Shown piece after piece: positions 29,932-41,704 of a DNA stretch of 64,000 bases. Each line of letters opens with the position of its first letter. The stretch's first letter is position 1. The DNA lies in the NCBI RefSeq assembly GCF_014621775.1, contig NZ_CP061204.1:2996501-3060500 (forward strand), read 5' to 3'. The DNA comes from Stenotrophomonas sp. 169 (GTDB lineage Bacteria > Pseudomonadota > Gammaproteobacteria > Xanthomonadales > Xanthomonadaceae). Both the position numbers and the translations under genes were made by a program. The notes under the pieces were generated by a model. That model was not told where the DNA came from. It made no database searches and was given only the letters and a program-made list of their open reading frames with translations.

Positions 29932-30780
29932 ATGACTACATTCCTGCGCCAATCGCTTGCACTGCTGATCGCCCTCGGGGCGGCCTCCGGCGTGCACGCG
30001 CAGGCCAAGGACACCCGCACCGTCATTCCGGTATGGAACAAGGGCAGCGGCAAAGTAGAGGCCCTGCTCTATCTGGAGCCGACCGGTGAGCAGGTAGCCG
30101 GTGCACGCTGGCATTTTGGTCGCAGCTCGCTGGATGCGGCCTTCGGTCTGTCCTCCGGTGATTCCCTCGGCCTGCTGTGCAACAGCAGCCGTGGCACGAA
30201 CATCAGCGGATTGGCCAGCCATTGCATGCTGGCCAGCCTTGGCGACGACGAAGACACTTTGTCACGGCGCTTCAGTGGCACCGCCGCATTCAACCGACCG
30301 GGCGGGCGCGTTGGCCTTACCGTCGGCAGTGGACGTGAAACCCTTCCCGGTTGGTTGTCAGGCCCGAACAAGGCGACGTCGCTGCGCGCCGAGCAGAACG
30401 ACCTGACCGTCTTCGGCCAGAAGAACATCGGCCGCGAAGGCTTCGTCTCGATCGGCGGTACCTATGCGAAGGCCCGTCTGGTTCCGTTGGCGGATGTCGC
30501 GCCTTCGATCGTCGACCGCTGGGACAGCAAGAGCCTGAGCATCGGCGCCGGCTACGGTAATTTCAGCGGAAACATCATCGGACGTGTGGTCGACGTGCCC
30601 GGCCAGCCCGGCAAATGGGAAGGCCTGGGCGTTGGACTGACCTGGCGGACCCCGTGGTCCGGCCAGCTGACGGTTGGCGCGGAAAACGTGGTCAGCCGGG
30701 GCAAGAATCCGTTCTCACCGCGCAATGAGAGCAACGATGACGGCACGGTTCCGTACGTACGGTACGAGCAGGACCTTTAA
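29932..30780 (+). CDS. Exported protein of unknown function, likely outer-membrane barrel
   Basis: 282 aa, not recognised. A clear signal peptide (MTTFLRQSLALLIALGAASG, cleavage after VHAQ) is followed by alternating polar and hydrophobic strands ending in an aromatic-rich segment (GTVPYVRYEQDL), suggestive of a small beta-barrel or membrane-associated protein. Two cysteines (LLCNSS, SHCMLA) lie near each other and could form a disulfide. It stands alone between hslO and a TonB-dependent receptor, with a strong terminator after it. Confidence 0.75.
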   Translation: MTTFLRQSLALLIALGAASGVHAQAKDTRTVIPVWNKGSGKVEALLYLEPTGEQVAGARWHFGRSSLDAAFGLSSGDSLGLLCNSSRGTNISGLASHCMLASLGDDEDTLSRRFSGTAAFNRPGGRVGLTVGSGRETLPGWLSGPNKATSLRAEQNDLTVFGQKNIGREGFVSIGGTYAKARLVPLADVAPSIVDRWDSKSLSIGAGYGNFSGNIIGRVVDVPGQPGKWEGLGVGLTWRTPWSGQLTVGAENVVSRGKNPFSPRNESNDDGTVPYVRYEQDL

Positions 30781-30807
30781 CCCCCTGTTATTAAAGCATT
30801 TTTTTTG

Positions 30808-30834
30808 AAAACGCCCCGACTTTCGGGGCGTTTT
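30808..30834 (+). terminator. Rho-independent terminator
   Basis: AAAACGCCCCGA / TCGGGGCGTTTT, a 12-bp stem with a CTT loop, ending in TTTTCGTTT. It separates the unknown exported protein from the TonB-dependent receptor. Confidence 0.9.
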
Positions 30835-31019
30835 CGTTTGTGCGCGACCTGAACGGGTTTGCCGAATTTCACCAAAATCACGCGAATCATTAACAAAGCT
30901 TTAATTTTGCAAAAGACGGAAGTAGTATCGGGACCAGCCCAGCGAAACTTGGAAGCGCCTTTCGCCTCCTTCGCGGGCCACACCACGTAGTTACCAAGAC
31001 CACTTGGAGAGAGAGTCCA

Positions 31020-33776
<2,757 letters not shown>

Positions 33777-33804
33777 TCGATCCACTGATCGGAAATGTCT
33801 GATG

Positions 33805-33828
33805 CAACGGCCCCGAAAGGGGCCGTTG
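33805..33828 (+). terminator. Rho-independent terminator after the TonB-dependent receptor
   Basis: CAACGGCCCC / GGGGCCGTTG with a GAAA tetraloop, followed by TTGTTTG. Confidence 0.88.
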
Positions 33829-33875
33829 TTGTTTGTGCGGTCTGCGCCGGCAAGGCGGGGATCGCAGCCACAAAA

Positions 33876-33897
33876 AAGCCGCGCTGGTGCGCGGCTT
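33876..33897 (-). terminator. Rho-independent terminator for the TetR gene
   Basis: On the minus strand, AAGCCGCGC / GCGCGGCTT with a 4-nt loop runs into a T6 tract, 37 bp after the regulator stop. Confidence 0.88.
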
Positions 33898-33933
33898 CGG
33901 GTAACGCGAATCTGGCGCCGGATCAGCCCGGGA

Positions 33934-34533
33934 TCAGCCCGGGATCAGCGTATCGATCACATGCTCCACGTACGCCTCGAACTCTTCACGCGCCTGCTTC
34001 GGCTGCTGCAACTGCAACGACAGCTGCAGGAAGCCGACATAGGCCGCATAGGCCAGGCGCGCGCGATGCCGCGCATCGGTCGAGCTCAACCCGGCCTGGC
34101 GGAATGAGGCAATCAGATAATCCATGCGACGCTGCGACACGCGGTCGATCACCGGGCGCACCATCGGGTGGTCCAGCGCCTTCAGCAACTCGCTGTAGAT
34201 GATATGTGGCTGTACTTCATGGGCCACGACCTGGAACAGCTGGCGCAGGCGCACCCGCGGATCCGGCACCTCTTCCAGGCTGCCGAACACCTGCTCCTGT
34301 TCGAACAGTTCCCAGCGCTCCAGCGCCGCCTGCAGCAGCGCATCGCGGGACGGGAAATGCCAGTAGAAACTGCCCTTGGTCACCCCAAGGCGGCGGGCTA
34401 GAGGCTCCACCGCCACCGCGCTGACGCCCTGCTCGGCAATGAGATCAAGGGCGGCCTGGGCCCAGTCTTCCGCACTGAGGCGGCTGTTGCGTCCAGCGCG
34501 CACGTCGCTGGCAGGAGTTTCGGATTCGCTCAT
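33934..34533 (-). CDS. TetR/AcrR-family transcriptional regulator
   Basis: 199 aa. N-terminal helix-turn-helix (AALDLIAEQGVSAVAVEPLA, then RRLGVTKGSFYWHFPSRDALL), followed by an all-helical ligand domain. The frame is open to 34644, but ATG at 34533 (MSESET) is a normal TetR start and clears the divergent promoter region. It is divergent from an alpha/beta hydrolase plus fadE operon, and two matching palindromes in the gap (34660-34677 and 34696-34713) are its probable operators. The likely role is repression of fatty-acid or ester breakdown, with a fatty acyl ligand; this is inference from context. Confidence 0.92.
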   Translation of the reverse strand: MSESETPASDVRAGRNSRLSAEDWAQAALDLIAEQGVSAVAVEPLARRLGVTKGSFYWHFPSRDALLQAALERWELFEQEQVFGSLEEVPDPRVRLRQLFQVVAHEVQPHIIYSELLKALDHPMVRPVIDRVSQRRMDYLIASFRQAGLSSTDARHRARLAYAAYVGFLQLSLQLQQPKQAREEFEAYVEHVIDTLIPG

Positions 34534-34596
34534 CCGCTGATTTAACCATACGCAGGGGTTGGTTGCAGTATGAAGGCAGGCGCATTGATGCCGCCC

Positions 34597-34620
34597 GGTA
34601 GCGCCGAGCCACGCTCGGAG
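34597..34620. repeat. SMAG-type REP palindrome
   Basis: GGTAGCGCCGAGCCACGCTCGG inside the TetR / hydrolase intergenic region. Confidence 0.75.
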
Positions 34621-34659
34621 GTTGGTTGCAGTTGGCTTTTCCAAGCCCGCTGCGATGCA

Positions 34660-34713
34660 CCATACGTCGGAGTATTGACTTCCCTCGCAGGCACTCCATA
34701 CTAATAGGTATGG
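34660..34713. promoter_or_regulatory. Two candidate TetR operators over the hydrolase-fadE promoter
   Basis: CCATAC-N6-GTATGG (34696-34713) is a perfect 18-bp palindrome. CCATAC-N6-GTATTG (34660-34677) has the same arms with one mismatch, 36 bp upstream. A -35-like TTGACT (34675-34680) and a -10-like TACTAA (34699-34704), 18 bp apart, lie within or between them. The start codon of the hydrolase (34710) is inside the right arm, so the transcript would be leaderless or nearly so. A lone CCATAC half-site at 34547 lies near the regulator start. Confidence 0.7.
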
Positions 34714-35627
34714 TTACCCCTACCCCCTCCGTCACCCTCAACGATCTGCGCTTGGACGCTGCCCACGGCGCGACGTTGGCCGTATCGGCCGAGACGACCG
34801 GACGCCGCGGGCCCGTGCTGTTCGCGCACGGGTTCGGGCAGACCCGTCACGCATGGACGCCGGCGGCGCACGCGCTCGCCGCCCATGGATTCCAGACCCT
34901 CGCCTATGACGCACGCGGCCACGGTGATTCGGACTGGAACGCACCGGATGTGCCTTATCACGGTGACCAGTTCGCCGATGACCTGATCGTGCTGGCGGGC
35001 GAGCAGACCCGGCCGCCCGTGCTGGTGGCTGCGTCGATGGGCGGCCTGTTCGGCCTGCTGGCCGAATCGCGTTGGCCCGGCCTGTTCTCCGCGATGGTGC
35101 TGGTGGACATCACACCGCGCTGGGACACCGCCGGTGTCGAACGCATTCTTGCCTTCATGACCGCGCATCCGCAGGGATTCGCGTCACTCGCAGAGGCGGC
35201 GGATGTCATCGCGGCCTATCTGCCGCATCGGCCACGCAAAGCGGACGATTCCCTTCGCGCCCTGCTGCGCGAAGACGGCCACGGCCGTTGGCGCTGGCAC
35301 TGGGATCCGCGCCTGGTGGCTGAGCTGGTGCGTGACAGTGAACAGCACCAGGATGCACTCGCAGCGGCGGCGAGCAAGGTGAAGTGCCCGCTGCTGCTGG
35401 TCAGTGGCGGACGCAGTGATCTGGTGACACCGCAGACCATTGCCGATTTCCTTGCATTGGCACCGCATGCCACACACGTACAGCTTCCGCAGGCCACCCA
35501 CATGGTGGCCGGCGACGACAACGACGCTTTTACCGCTACTGTGTTGAACTATCTGGACGTGTTGCCGCCGGCCTTGGCCGCAGCATCGTCCGCCGAACCC
35601 GAGCACGTCACCGGAGTACGCTCATGA
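34710..35627 (+). CDS. Alpha/beta hydrolase, first gene of the fadE operon
   Basis: 305 aa, cytoplasmic. HGFGQTRHAW oxyanion region, YDARGHGDS, nucleophile elbow AASMGG, Asp in GGRSDLVTP and His in ATHMVAGDD form a complete triad set. It is probably an esterase or thioesterase acting with fatty acyl substrates. ATG at 34710 is used; longer frames would cover the promoter and operators. Its stop overlaps the fadE start by 4 nt (ATGA). Confidence 0.88.
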   Translation: MVTPTPSVTLNDLRLDAAHGATLAVSAETTGRRGPVLFAHGFGQTRHAWTPAAHALAAHGFQTLAYDARGHGDSDWNAPDVPYHGDQFADDLIVLAGEQTRPPVLVAASMGGLFGLLAESRWPGLFSAMVLVDITPRWDTAGVERILAFMTAHPQGFASLAEAADVIAAYLPHRPRKADDSLRALLREDGHGRWRWHWDPRLVAELVRDSEQHQDALAAAASKVKCPLLLVSGGRSDLVTPQTIADFLALAPHATHVQLPQATHMVAGDDNDAFTATVLNYLDVLPPALAAASSAEPEHVTGVRS

Positions 35628-38104
35628 GCATCGTTCTTCCCTTCCTTGCCCTTCTGCTGGCAAGTGCATTTGCGGCCTATCACCGCATGCGCCTCATTAC
35701 GTGGACGATCATCAGCGTGGCCGTGTTGGCCGTGTGCTGGTTCGTCCCGTATATCAACCAGACGGCAACGATCGTCGCCGCTGCCATCGTGGCGGTCATC
35801 GCGATTCCGCTGCTGCTGCCCTTCGTCCGCAAGCCGCTGCTGACCGCGCCGATGATGAAGGTGTTCCGCAAGGTGCTGCCGCCGCTGTCGCAGACCGAGC
35901 GGATTGCCTTGGAAACCGGCTCGGTCGGTTTCGAAGGTGAGCTGTTCACCGGCGACCCGGATTGGAACATCCTGCTGAACTATCCCAAGCCGCAGCTCAC
36001 CGCCGAAGAACAGGCCTTCATGGACGGCCCGGTGGAAGAACTGTGCAAGATGGTCAACGACTGGGAAATCACCCATGTCCATGCCGACCTGCCGCCGGAG
36101 ATGTGGGCCTTCATCAAGAAGAACCGTTTCTTCGGCATGATCATTCCGAAAGAATATGGCGGCCTTGGCTTCAGCGCGCTGGCCCACCACAAGGTGATCC
36201 AGAAGCTGGCCTCGGTGTCGTCGGTGGTCAGTTCCACCGTCGGTGTGCCGAACTCGCTCGGTCCGGGTGAACTGCTCAACCACTACGGCACCCAGGAACA
36301 GAAAGACCAGTACCTGCCGCGCCTGGCCGATGGCCGCGAAGTGCCCTGCTTCGGCCTGACCGGCCCGTTCGCCGGCTCCGATGCGACGTCCATCCCCGAC
36401 TACGGCATCGTCTGCCACGGTGAGTGGAACGGCGAGCGCGTGCTGGGCGTCAAGCTGACCTTCGACAAGCGCTACATCACGCTGGCCCCGGTCGCGACCC
36501 TGATCGGCCTGGCCTTCCGCATGTACGACCCGGACAAGCTGATTGGTGACACGCGCGACATCGGCATCACCCTGGGCCTGCTGCCGCGCGAAACGCCCGG
36601 CGTTGAAGTCGGCCGTCGCCATTTCCCGCTGAACTCGCCGTTCCAGAACGGCCCGATCAAGGGCAAGGATGTCTTCATCCCGCTGACCCAGCTGATCGGC
36701 GGCGCCGCCATGGCCGGCAAGGGCTGGAACATGCTCAACGAATGCCTCGCCGTGGGCCGCTCGATCACCCTGCCCTCCACGGGCAGCGGCGGTGCGAAGG
36801 CCGGCGCGGTCATCACCGGTGCGTACGCACGCATCCGCAAGCAGTTCGGCCTCTCGGTCGGTCGCTTCGAAGGCGTGGAAGAAGCCTTGGCGCGTATCGG
36901 TGGCAAGGCCTACAAGATCAGCGCGCTCGCCCAGGCCACCGCTGCGGCGGTTGACCGCGGCGATGTGCCGTCGGTGCCGTCGGCAATCGCCAAGTACCAC
37001 TGCACCAGCATGAGCCGCGAAGTGATCTCGGACATGATGGATGTGATCGGCGGCAAGGGCATCATCCTGGGGCCACGCAACTTCGCCGGCCGCAGCTGGC
37101 AGGCCGCGCCCATCGCGATCACCGTGGAAGGCGCGAACATCATGACGCGCAGCCTGCTGATCTTCGGCCAGGGCGCGATCCTGTGCCACCCCTGGGTGAT
37201 GAAGGAAATGAAGGCCGCGCAGGATCCGGACCGCAAGGCCGGCCTGCAGGAATTCGACCGCAGCCTGTTCGGCCACATCCGCTACGGCATCTCCAACGCC
37301 GTGCGTTCGTTCTGGTTCGGCCTGACCGGCGCGCGCTTCGGTGCCGCCCCGGGCGATGCCTACACCCGCCGCTACTTCCGCAAGCTGGACCGCTACTCCG
37401 CCAACCTGGCGCTGATGGCCGACATCTCGATGATGACGCTCGGCGGCAAGCTGAAGTTCAAGGAATCGCTGTCCGGTCGCCTTGGTGATGTGCTGAGCCA
37501 TGTCTACATGACCAGCGCCATGCTCAAGCGTTACCACGATGAAGGCGCACCGCAGGCTGACCAGCCGTTGCTGGCCTGGGGTTTCCACGACAGCGTGCAC
37601 AAGATCGAAGAGTCGTTGTCGGCGGCGCTGCGCAACTTCCCGATCCGCCCGATCGGTTGGTTGATGTGGCTGTTGATCTTCCCGCTGGGCCGCCGTGCCG
37701 AAGCGCCGGGCGACCGCCTGAGCCGGCGCGTCGCCGCCCTGCTGATGGCCCCCAACGAGGCCCGTGACCGCCTGGCCGACGGCGTGTTCCTGACGCCGTG
37801 CGAGAACAACCCGGGTGGCCGCATCAACAGCTACCTGGCCAAGGCCATCATGGCCGAGCCGGTGGAGCGCAAGTTCCTTAAGGCGCTGAAGAGCAAGGGC
37901 ATCGAGGCGCTGGACTACAACAAGCAGCTCGACGAAGCCGTGGCCGAAGGCGTGCTGACCCAGGACGAGCGCACCCTGTTGGACGAACTGCGTGCGATCA
38001 CCCTGGAGGCCATCACGGTAGATGACTTCGATACCCATGAACTGCGTTCGGCGGGTTACTACGATCTGCCGCGCAAGGAATCCGGTTCGCAGCAGGCAGC
38101 CTGA
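35624..38104 (+). CDS. fadE: Acyl-CoA dehydrogenase, FadE type
   Basis: 826 aa, matching the long membrane-associated FadE of gammaproteobacteria (E. coli about 814 aa). It catalyses the first, FAD-dependent step of fatty acid beta-oxidation. Two N-terminal membrane helices (LPFLALLLASAFAAY, TWTIISVAVLAVCWF) precede the dehydrogenase core, with FGLTGPFAGSDATSIPDYG and NECLAVGRSITLPS. It is coupled to the upstream hydrolase and presumably controlled by the divergent TetR protein. A strong terminator follows. Confidence 0.96.
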   Translation: MSIVLPFLALLLASAFAAYHRMRLITWTIISVAVLAVCWFVPYINQTATIVAAAIVAVIAIPLLLPFVRKPLLTAPMMKVFRKVLPPLSQTERIALETGSVGFEGELFTGDPDWNILLNYPKPQLTAEEQAFMDGPVEELCKMVNDWEITHVHADLPPEMWAFIKKNRFFGMIIPKEYGGLGFSALAHHKVIQKLASVSSVVSSTVGVPNSLGPGELLNHYGTQEQKDQYLPRLADGREVPCFGLTGPFAGSDATSIPDYGIVCHGEWNGERVLGVKLTFDKRYITLAPVATLIGLAFRMYDPDKLIGDTRDIGITLGLLPRETPGVEVGRRHFPLNSPFQNGPIKGKDVFIPLTQLIGGAAMAGKGWNMLNECLAVGRSITLPSTGSGGAKAGAVITGAYARIRKQFGLSVGRFEGVEEALARIGGKAYKISALAQATAAAVDRGDVPSVPSAIAKYHCTSMSREVISDMMDVIGGKGIILGPRNFAGRSWQAAPIAITVEGANIMTRSLLIFGQGAILCHPWVMKEMKAAQDPDRKAGLQEFDRSLFGHIRYGISNAVRSFWFGLTGARFGAAPGDAYTRRYFRKLDRYSANLALMADISMMTLGGKLKFKESLSGRLGDVLSHVYMTSAMLKRYHDEGAPQADQPLLAWGFHDSVHKIEESLSAALRNFPIRPIGWLMWLLIFPLGRRAEAPGDRLSRRVAALLMAPNEARDRLADGVFLTPCENNPGGRINSYLAKAIMAEPVERKFLKALKSKGIEALDYNKQLDEAVAEGVLTQDERTLLDELRAITLEAITVDDFDTHELRSAGYYDLPRKESGSQQAA

Positions 38105-38125
38105 TCACGTTGGAAAATGAACAAA

Positions 38126-38153
38126 AAAACGGCGAGCCTCGGCTCGCCGTTTT
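38126..38153 (+). terminator. Rho-independent terminator after fadE
   Basis: AAAACGGCGAGCC / GGCTCGCCGTTTT, a 13-bp stem with a 2-nt centre. The A-run on the left also makes it usable from the minus strand, where the DUF1304 gene ends at 38229. Confidence 0.88.
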
Positions 38154-38228
38154 CCATTGCAGCGTCGCGCCATCCCGGGCGAGCGACCCGCACCACGCGG
38201 CTGAGAGACCGTCGCCGCTGGCGCGGCG

Positions 38229-38594
38229 TTACAACCGGCTGCCTGCGTGCCAGATCGCGGCCAGCGCCAGCAGTGCCGGCAGTGCCTGCACATAGAAGAT
38301 CCGCTTGTTGACGGACCATGCGCCGTAGCAGCCTGCCACGACCACGCAGACTAGGCAGAAAATGGTGATCTCGAAATGCCGGACCAGTCCCACCAGGATG
38401 CCGGCCGCCAGGAAGCCGTTGTAGAGCCCCTGGTTGGCCGCCAGCACGCGCGTGGCCTCCGCCTTCTCCGGCGTGTTGCGGAAGGTCTTCAAGCCCAGTG
38501 GACGCGTCCACAGGAACATCTCCAGCACCAGGAAGTAAACGTGCAACGCGGCTACCAGCAGCGTCAGGGAAAGGGCAACGGAAATCCAGAACAT
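38229..38594 (-). CDS. DUF1304 small membrane protein
   Basis: 121 aa with four hydrophobic segments (FWISVALSLTLLVAALHVY, GILVGLVRH, TIFCLVCVVVAGCYGAW, ALPALLALAAIW). The segment FLVLEMFLWTRPLGLKTF followed by ANQGLYNGFLAAG is typical of DUF1304 proteins. Function unknown. It follows the transporter gene on the same strand, 83 bp away, with an SMAG repeat between. Confidence 0.88.
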   Translation of the reverse strand: MFWISVALSLTLLVAALHVYFLVLEMFLWTRPLGLKTFRNTPEKAEATRVLAANQGLYNGFLAAGILVGLVRHFEITIFCLVCVVVAGCYGAWSVNKRIFYVQALPALLALAAIWHAGSRL

Positions 38595-38638
38595 GACGGT
38601 CCTTCTGAGAGTTGGGTGAAGTGAGCAGCGCCCTCACC

Positions 38639-38665
38639 GGTAGCGCCGAGCCATGCTCGGCGAGC
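38639..38665. repeat. SMAG-type REP palindrome
   Basis: GGTAGCGCCGAGCCATGCTCGG and the following GAGCG tail, between the transporter and DUF1304 genes. Confidence 0.78.
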
Positions 38666-38676
38666 GCAGCGACAGG

Positions 38677-40017
38677 CTATTGATCGCGCGGCAGCTTCTT
38701 TTCTTCGCGCAGCACGCCGAACGCGGCCACGGTCATCATGCCGGCCACCACCACACCGCCGACGAACACCAGGTGCGGGCCCATCAGCGTCAGCGCCTTG
38801 TGCAGCCAGGCGAAGCTCAGGTCGGCACCGCGGTAGACCACGGTGTCGATGGCCGCACCGGCCTTGTAACGCCACTGGCGGTCAACGCGCGTATAGATCG
38901 TCTCGCGCGCCGGCTTGAACAGCGAGAACTCGCTGGCGCGGGTAACGATCTGCACCACCGCTACCAACAGCGGCAAGGGCGAAGCGGCAAGTACCGAGAA
39001 GCCGACGATGATCGCGAAGGCCGGGATGAGCAGGGCCGGCGCCACGCCATGGCGCGACAGCAGCCAGCGCGTCAGGCCCAGCTGCACCAGCAGGGTCAGT
39101 GCGTTCACCGCCAGGTCGATATGCGAATAGAACGCCGTGCGCGCTTCCGGATCCGGGTAGGCCGCCCGCACGATGGACGCCTGTTCGTTGTACAGCAGGG
39201 TGCCTACGCCCACGCCGAAGACCACCAGTACCGCCAGCCAGCGCAACAGCGGCTCACGCGCGATCAGCTTCAGCCCGTCCAGCACGCTGCCGCCCATCGG
39301 TTTTTCGCCTGACACCAGTTGCTGCTCACGTTCGCGCAGCACGGCCCAGTGCCGCAGGCGCCAGATGCACAGCAGGCACACACTGAGGAAGCCGGCGGAC
39401 ACCAGCATCAGGTTGGCGATGCCAACCCGCTGCACCAGCGCACCGGTGATGATCGGGCCCAGAAACGCCCCGATGGTTCCCGCCGCGCCGATGTAACCGT
39501 AGTACGCCCGTGCCTGCACGTTGGTGAACACATCGGCCATGAAGCTCCAGAACACCGCGACAGCAAACAGGTTGAACACGGTGATCCAGAAGAAGAACGC
39601 CATGCCGCGTCCCGGCACGTCGCTGTCGAACATGACGTGGAAACCAAGCAGGGTGACGATGAAGAACCCGTACACCACCGGCATGAACACCCGCCGTGGA
39701 TGACGGCTGACCAGCCAGCCATATACCGGCTGCAGCACCAGCATGATCAGGAACACGCAGGTGAACAGGAACTGCAGGACGAAATCCTGCAGCGCCACCC
39801 CATGGCTGGCAAACCAGGCGATCAGCGAAGGCGGAAACACTTCCTGCATGTCCGACGAGGACGCCATCGCCTCGCGCACCGGCCGCAGCACGTAATACCC
39901 GCTGAGCAGGCAGAAGAAATACAGGAATGACCACCACAAGGCGGGCGTCTCGCGCAGCGCCTGCGTCAGTTGCCGTACCGGTCCGCCCACGGTGGCAGGT
40001 GCCAGCGGCGCGCTCAC
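38677..40017 (-). CDS. 12-TM transporter, NTP/NDP exchanger-like MFS protein
   Basis: 446 aa with about twelve membrane helices. SGYYVLRPVREAMASSSD near the N-terminus and the central GYIGAAGTIGAFLGPIITG resemble the ATP/ADP translocase-like group of MFS proteins found in free-living bacteria. The transported substrate is not deducible: nucleotide exchange is typical of intracellular relatives but unlikely to be assumed here. It is divergent from the beta-lactamase-like gene, with a 296-bp gap. Confidence 0.82.
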   Translation of the reverse strand: MSAPLAPATVGGPVRQLTQALRETPALWWSFLYFFCLLSGYYVLRPVREAMASSSDMQEVFPPSLIAWFASHGVALQDFVLQFLFTCVFLIMLVLQPVYGWLVSRHPRRVFMPVVYGFFIVTLLGFHVMFDSDVPGRGMAFFFWITVFNLFAVAVFWSFMADVFTNVQARAYYGYIGAAGTIGAFLGPIITGALVQRVGIANLMLVSAGFLSVCLLCIWRLRHWAVLREREQQLVSGEKPMGGSVLDGLKLIAREPLLRWLAVLVVFGVGVGTLLYNEQASIVRAAYPDPEARTAFYSHIDLAVNALTLLVQLGLTRWLLSRHGVAPALLIPAFAIIVGFSVLAASPLPLLVAVVQIVTRASEFSLFKPARETIYTRVDRQWRYKAGAAIDTVVYRGADLSFAWLHKALTLMGPHLVFVGGVVVAGMMTVAAFGVLREEKKLPRDQ

Positions 40018-40174
40018 GTGTCACCCGGCGCGCGCGTCAGGCGGCAGCAGGAAGGCATGGGCGACTCCGGATGCGGGGAAGCGCGTACGGTATCCAATGC
40101 ACTGCAACATCGCCAGCATCGCGGGCCGGTCCAGACCGGATGTCCCCCGTACACCAACAGTACCGCTGCGCATG

Positions 40175-40194
40175 GCAGCGCTCATGAGCGCTGC
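40175..40194. promoter_or_regulatory. 20-bp perfect palindrome in the transporter / hydrolase gap
   Basis: GCAGCGCTCATGAGCGCTGC is perfectly self-complementary and followed by TTTT. It lies upstream of both divergent genes, so an operator is more likely than a terminator. The rest of 40018-40313 shows no gene. Confidence 0.45.
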
Positions 40195-40313
40195 TTTTGC
40201 CCCTCAAATCATCGATTATTCAATAAGATGCGCATTCATCTTCGCTTTGTTTGTGCAATGACGAAAAGCGGGGATAGAATCGGTCACAGCAGTCGCGCTC
40301 GGGTCCCGATCTA

Positions 40314-41696
40314 ATGAACAAGAACAGCCGCCGTCGTCCGTTCCGTACGGCGGCCACCGAAATGCTGGGCATGTTGATGCCCGTTGCCCTGTCCACCACC
40401 GCGCAGACGTCGGCGCTGCCGCCGATGCCGGCCAACATCGAAGTGGCAGCCGCTGCCCCGGCGCATACCCAACCGGCGGCCTATCGCACCGGATTGACGG
40501 CCAACCCACAGGCCCCCGCCGCCGGCTTCAATGTCAGCCAGATCGAATCGATGGCCCAGCAGCTGACTTATGGCGAGCGTGTGCCGGGCATGGCCGTGGC
40601 CATCGTCCAGGGCGGTCGCATCCTCAGCGCGCGCGGCTACGGGGTCACCGACGTCAACAATCCCCTGCCCGTCGATTCGCACACCGTATTCCGCCTGGCC
40701 TCGTTGTCCAAGGCCTTCGCCGGCACCATGGCCGGGTTGCTGGTCAACGATGGCACCCTGCGCTGGGACAGCAAGGTCACCGACTACGTGCCCGGCTTCC
40801 AGCTCACCACGCCCGAGGCCACCGAACGGCTGACCGTCGCCGATCTGCTCAGCCATCGGGTGGGCCTGCCGTACAACGCGTATGACCGCGATATCGAAGC
40901 GAATGCGGAGTACTACACGCTGACCCAGAAGCTGGGGTCCACGTCGTTGAAATGCCTGCCGGGTGATTGCTATGCCTATCAGAACGTGGCCTACAGCCTG
41001 ATCGGCGATGTGGTCTACGCCGCCTCCGGCAGCTTCTACGAACAGGCGGTGGAACGCCGGCTGTTCAAGCCACTGGGCATGGACGATGCCAGCCTCGGGC
41101 TGGCGGGCATCCAGGCCAGCTCGCGCTGGGCGCGCCCGCACGTGCGCAGCCGCAACGGCTGGGTCTCGCTGACGCCCAAGCCGACCTACTACCGCCTCGC
41201 ACCGGCGGCGGGCGTCAACGCCAGCGCCAACGACATGGCGCAGTGGCTGCTGGCACAGACCGGACATCGCCCTGACGTGCTGCCCGCGCCGCTGCTGGCC
41301 ACCCTGCACGCCTCGCTGGTCAACACGCCCGGCGAAATGCGCTCGGGCTGGCGCCGTGAGCGCCTGCGCTCGGCCGGTTACGCACTGGGCTGGCGCAACT
41401 TCGATTACGCCGGTCACGAAGTGGTGTTCCATGCAGGCGCCGTGCAGGGCTACCGCGGCCTGGTGGCGCTGGTGCCGGAACGTGACCTGGGCATCGCCAT
41501 CCTCTGGAACGGCGAAAGCAGCCTGCCCAGCGGACTGCTGCCCACCGTGCTGGATGCGGCCATGGGCCTGCCGACCCAGCGCTGGCTGGATGTCGATACC
41601 GATTTCGGCAGCGACAGCCTGATGGCGGAAGGCGCACCGGCCCAGGACAAGCGCAAGGGCGCCTCCTCCAGCCGCGCTACAGCCTCACCCCGATAA
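40314..41696 (+). CDS. Serine beta-lactamase-like hydrolase (class C / esterase group), exported
   Basis: 460 aa. An N-terminal hydrophobic stretch acts as signal (LGMLMPVALSTTAQTSA). The catalytic motifs of the fold are present: SxxK as RLASLSKAF, YxN as YAYQNVAYS, and HxG as FHAGAVQGY. Family members include class C beta-lactamases, D-aminopeptidases and esterases, and this one is longer than a classical AmpC. No ampR-like regulator adjoins, so a beta-lactamase role is not implied. The protein ends in a basic, Ser-rich tail followed by a palindromic terminator-like element. Confidence 0.87.
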   Translation: MNKNSRRRPFRTAATEMLGMLMPVALSTTAQTSALPPMPANIEVAAAAPAHTQPAAYRTGLTANPQAPAAGFNVSQIESMAQQLTYGERVPGMAVAIVQGGRILSARGYGVTDVNNPLPVDSHTVFRLASLSKAFAGTMAGLLVNDGTLRWDSKVTDYVPGFQLTTPEATERLTVADLLSHRVGLPYNAYDRDIEANAEYYTLTQKLGSTSLKCLPGDCYAYQNVAYSLIGDVVYAASGSFYEQAVERRLFKPLGMDDASLGLAGIQASSRWARPHVRSRNGWVSLTPKPTYYRLAPAAGVNASANDMAQWLLAQTGHRPDVLPAPLLATLHASLVNTPGEMRSGWRRERLRSAGYALGWRNFDYAGHEVVFHAGAVQGYRGLVALVPERDLGIAILWNGESSLPSGLLPTVLDAAMGLPTQRWLDVDTDFGSDSLMAEGAPAQDKRKGASSSRATASPR

Positions 41697-41704
41697 AGGA
41701 ACAA

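Noticed and set aside
35549..38038. 829-codon open frame antisense to fadE
   Set aside because: Same cause: the fadE frame has all family motifs, while the antisense product resembles nothing and has no ribosome-binding site.
40314..41696. Chromosomal AmpC beta-lactamase
   Set aside because: Motifs fit the wider fold (SLSK, YQN, HAG), but length, terminal regions and lack of an ampR-like neighbour do not support a resistance enzyme specifically.
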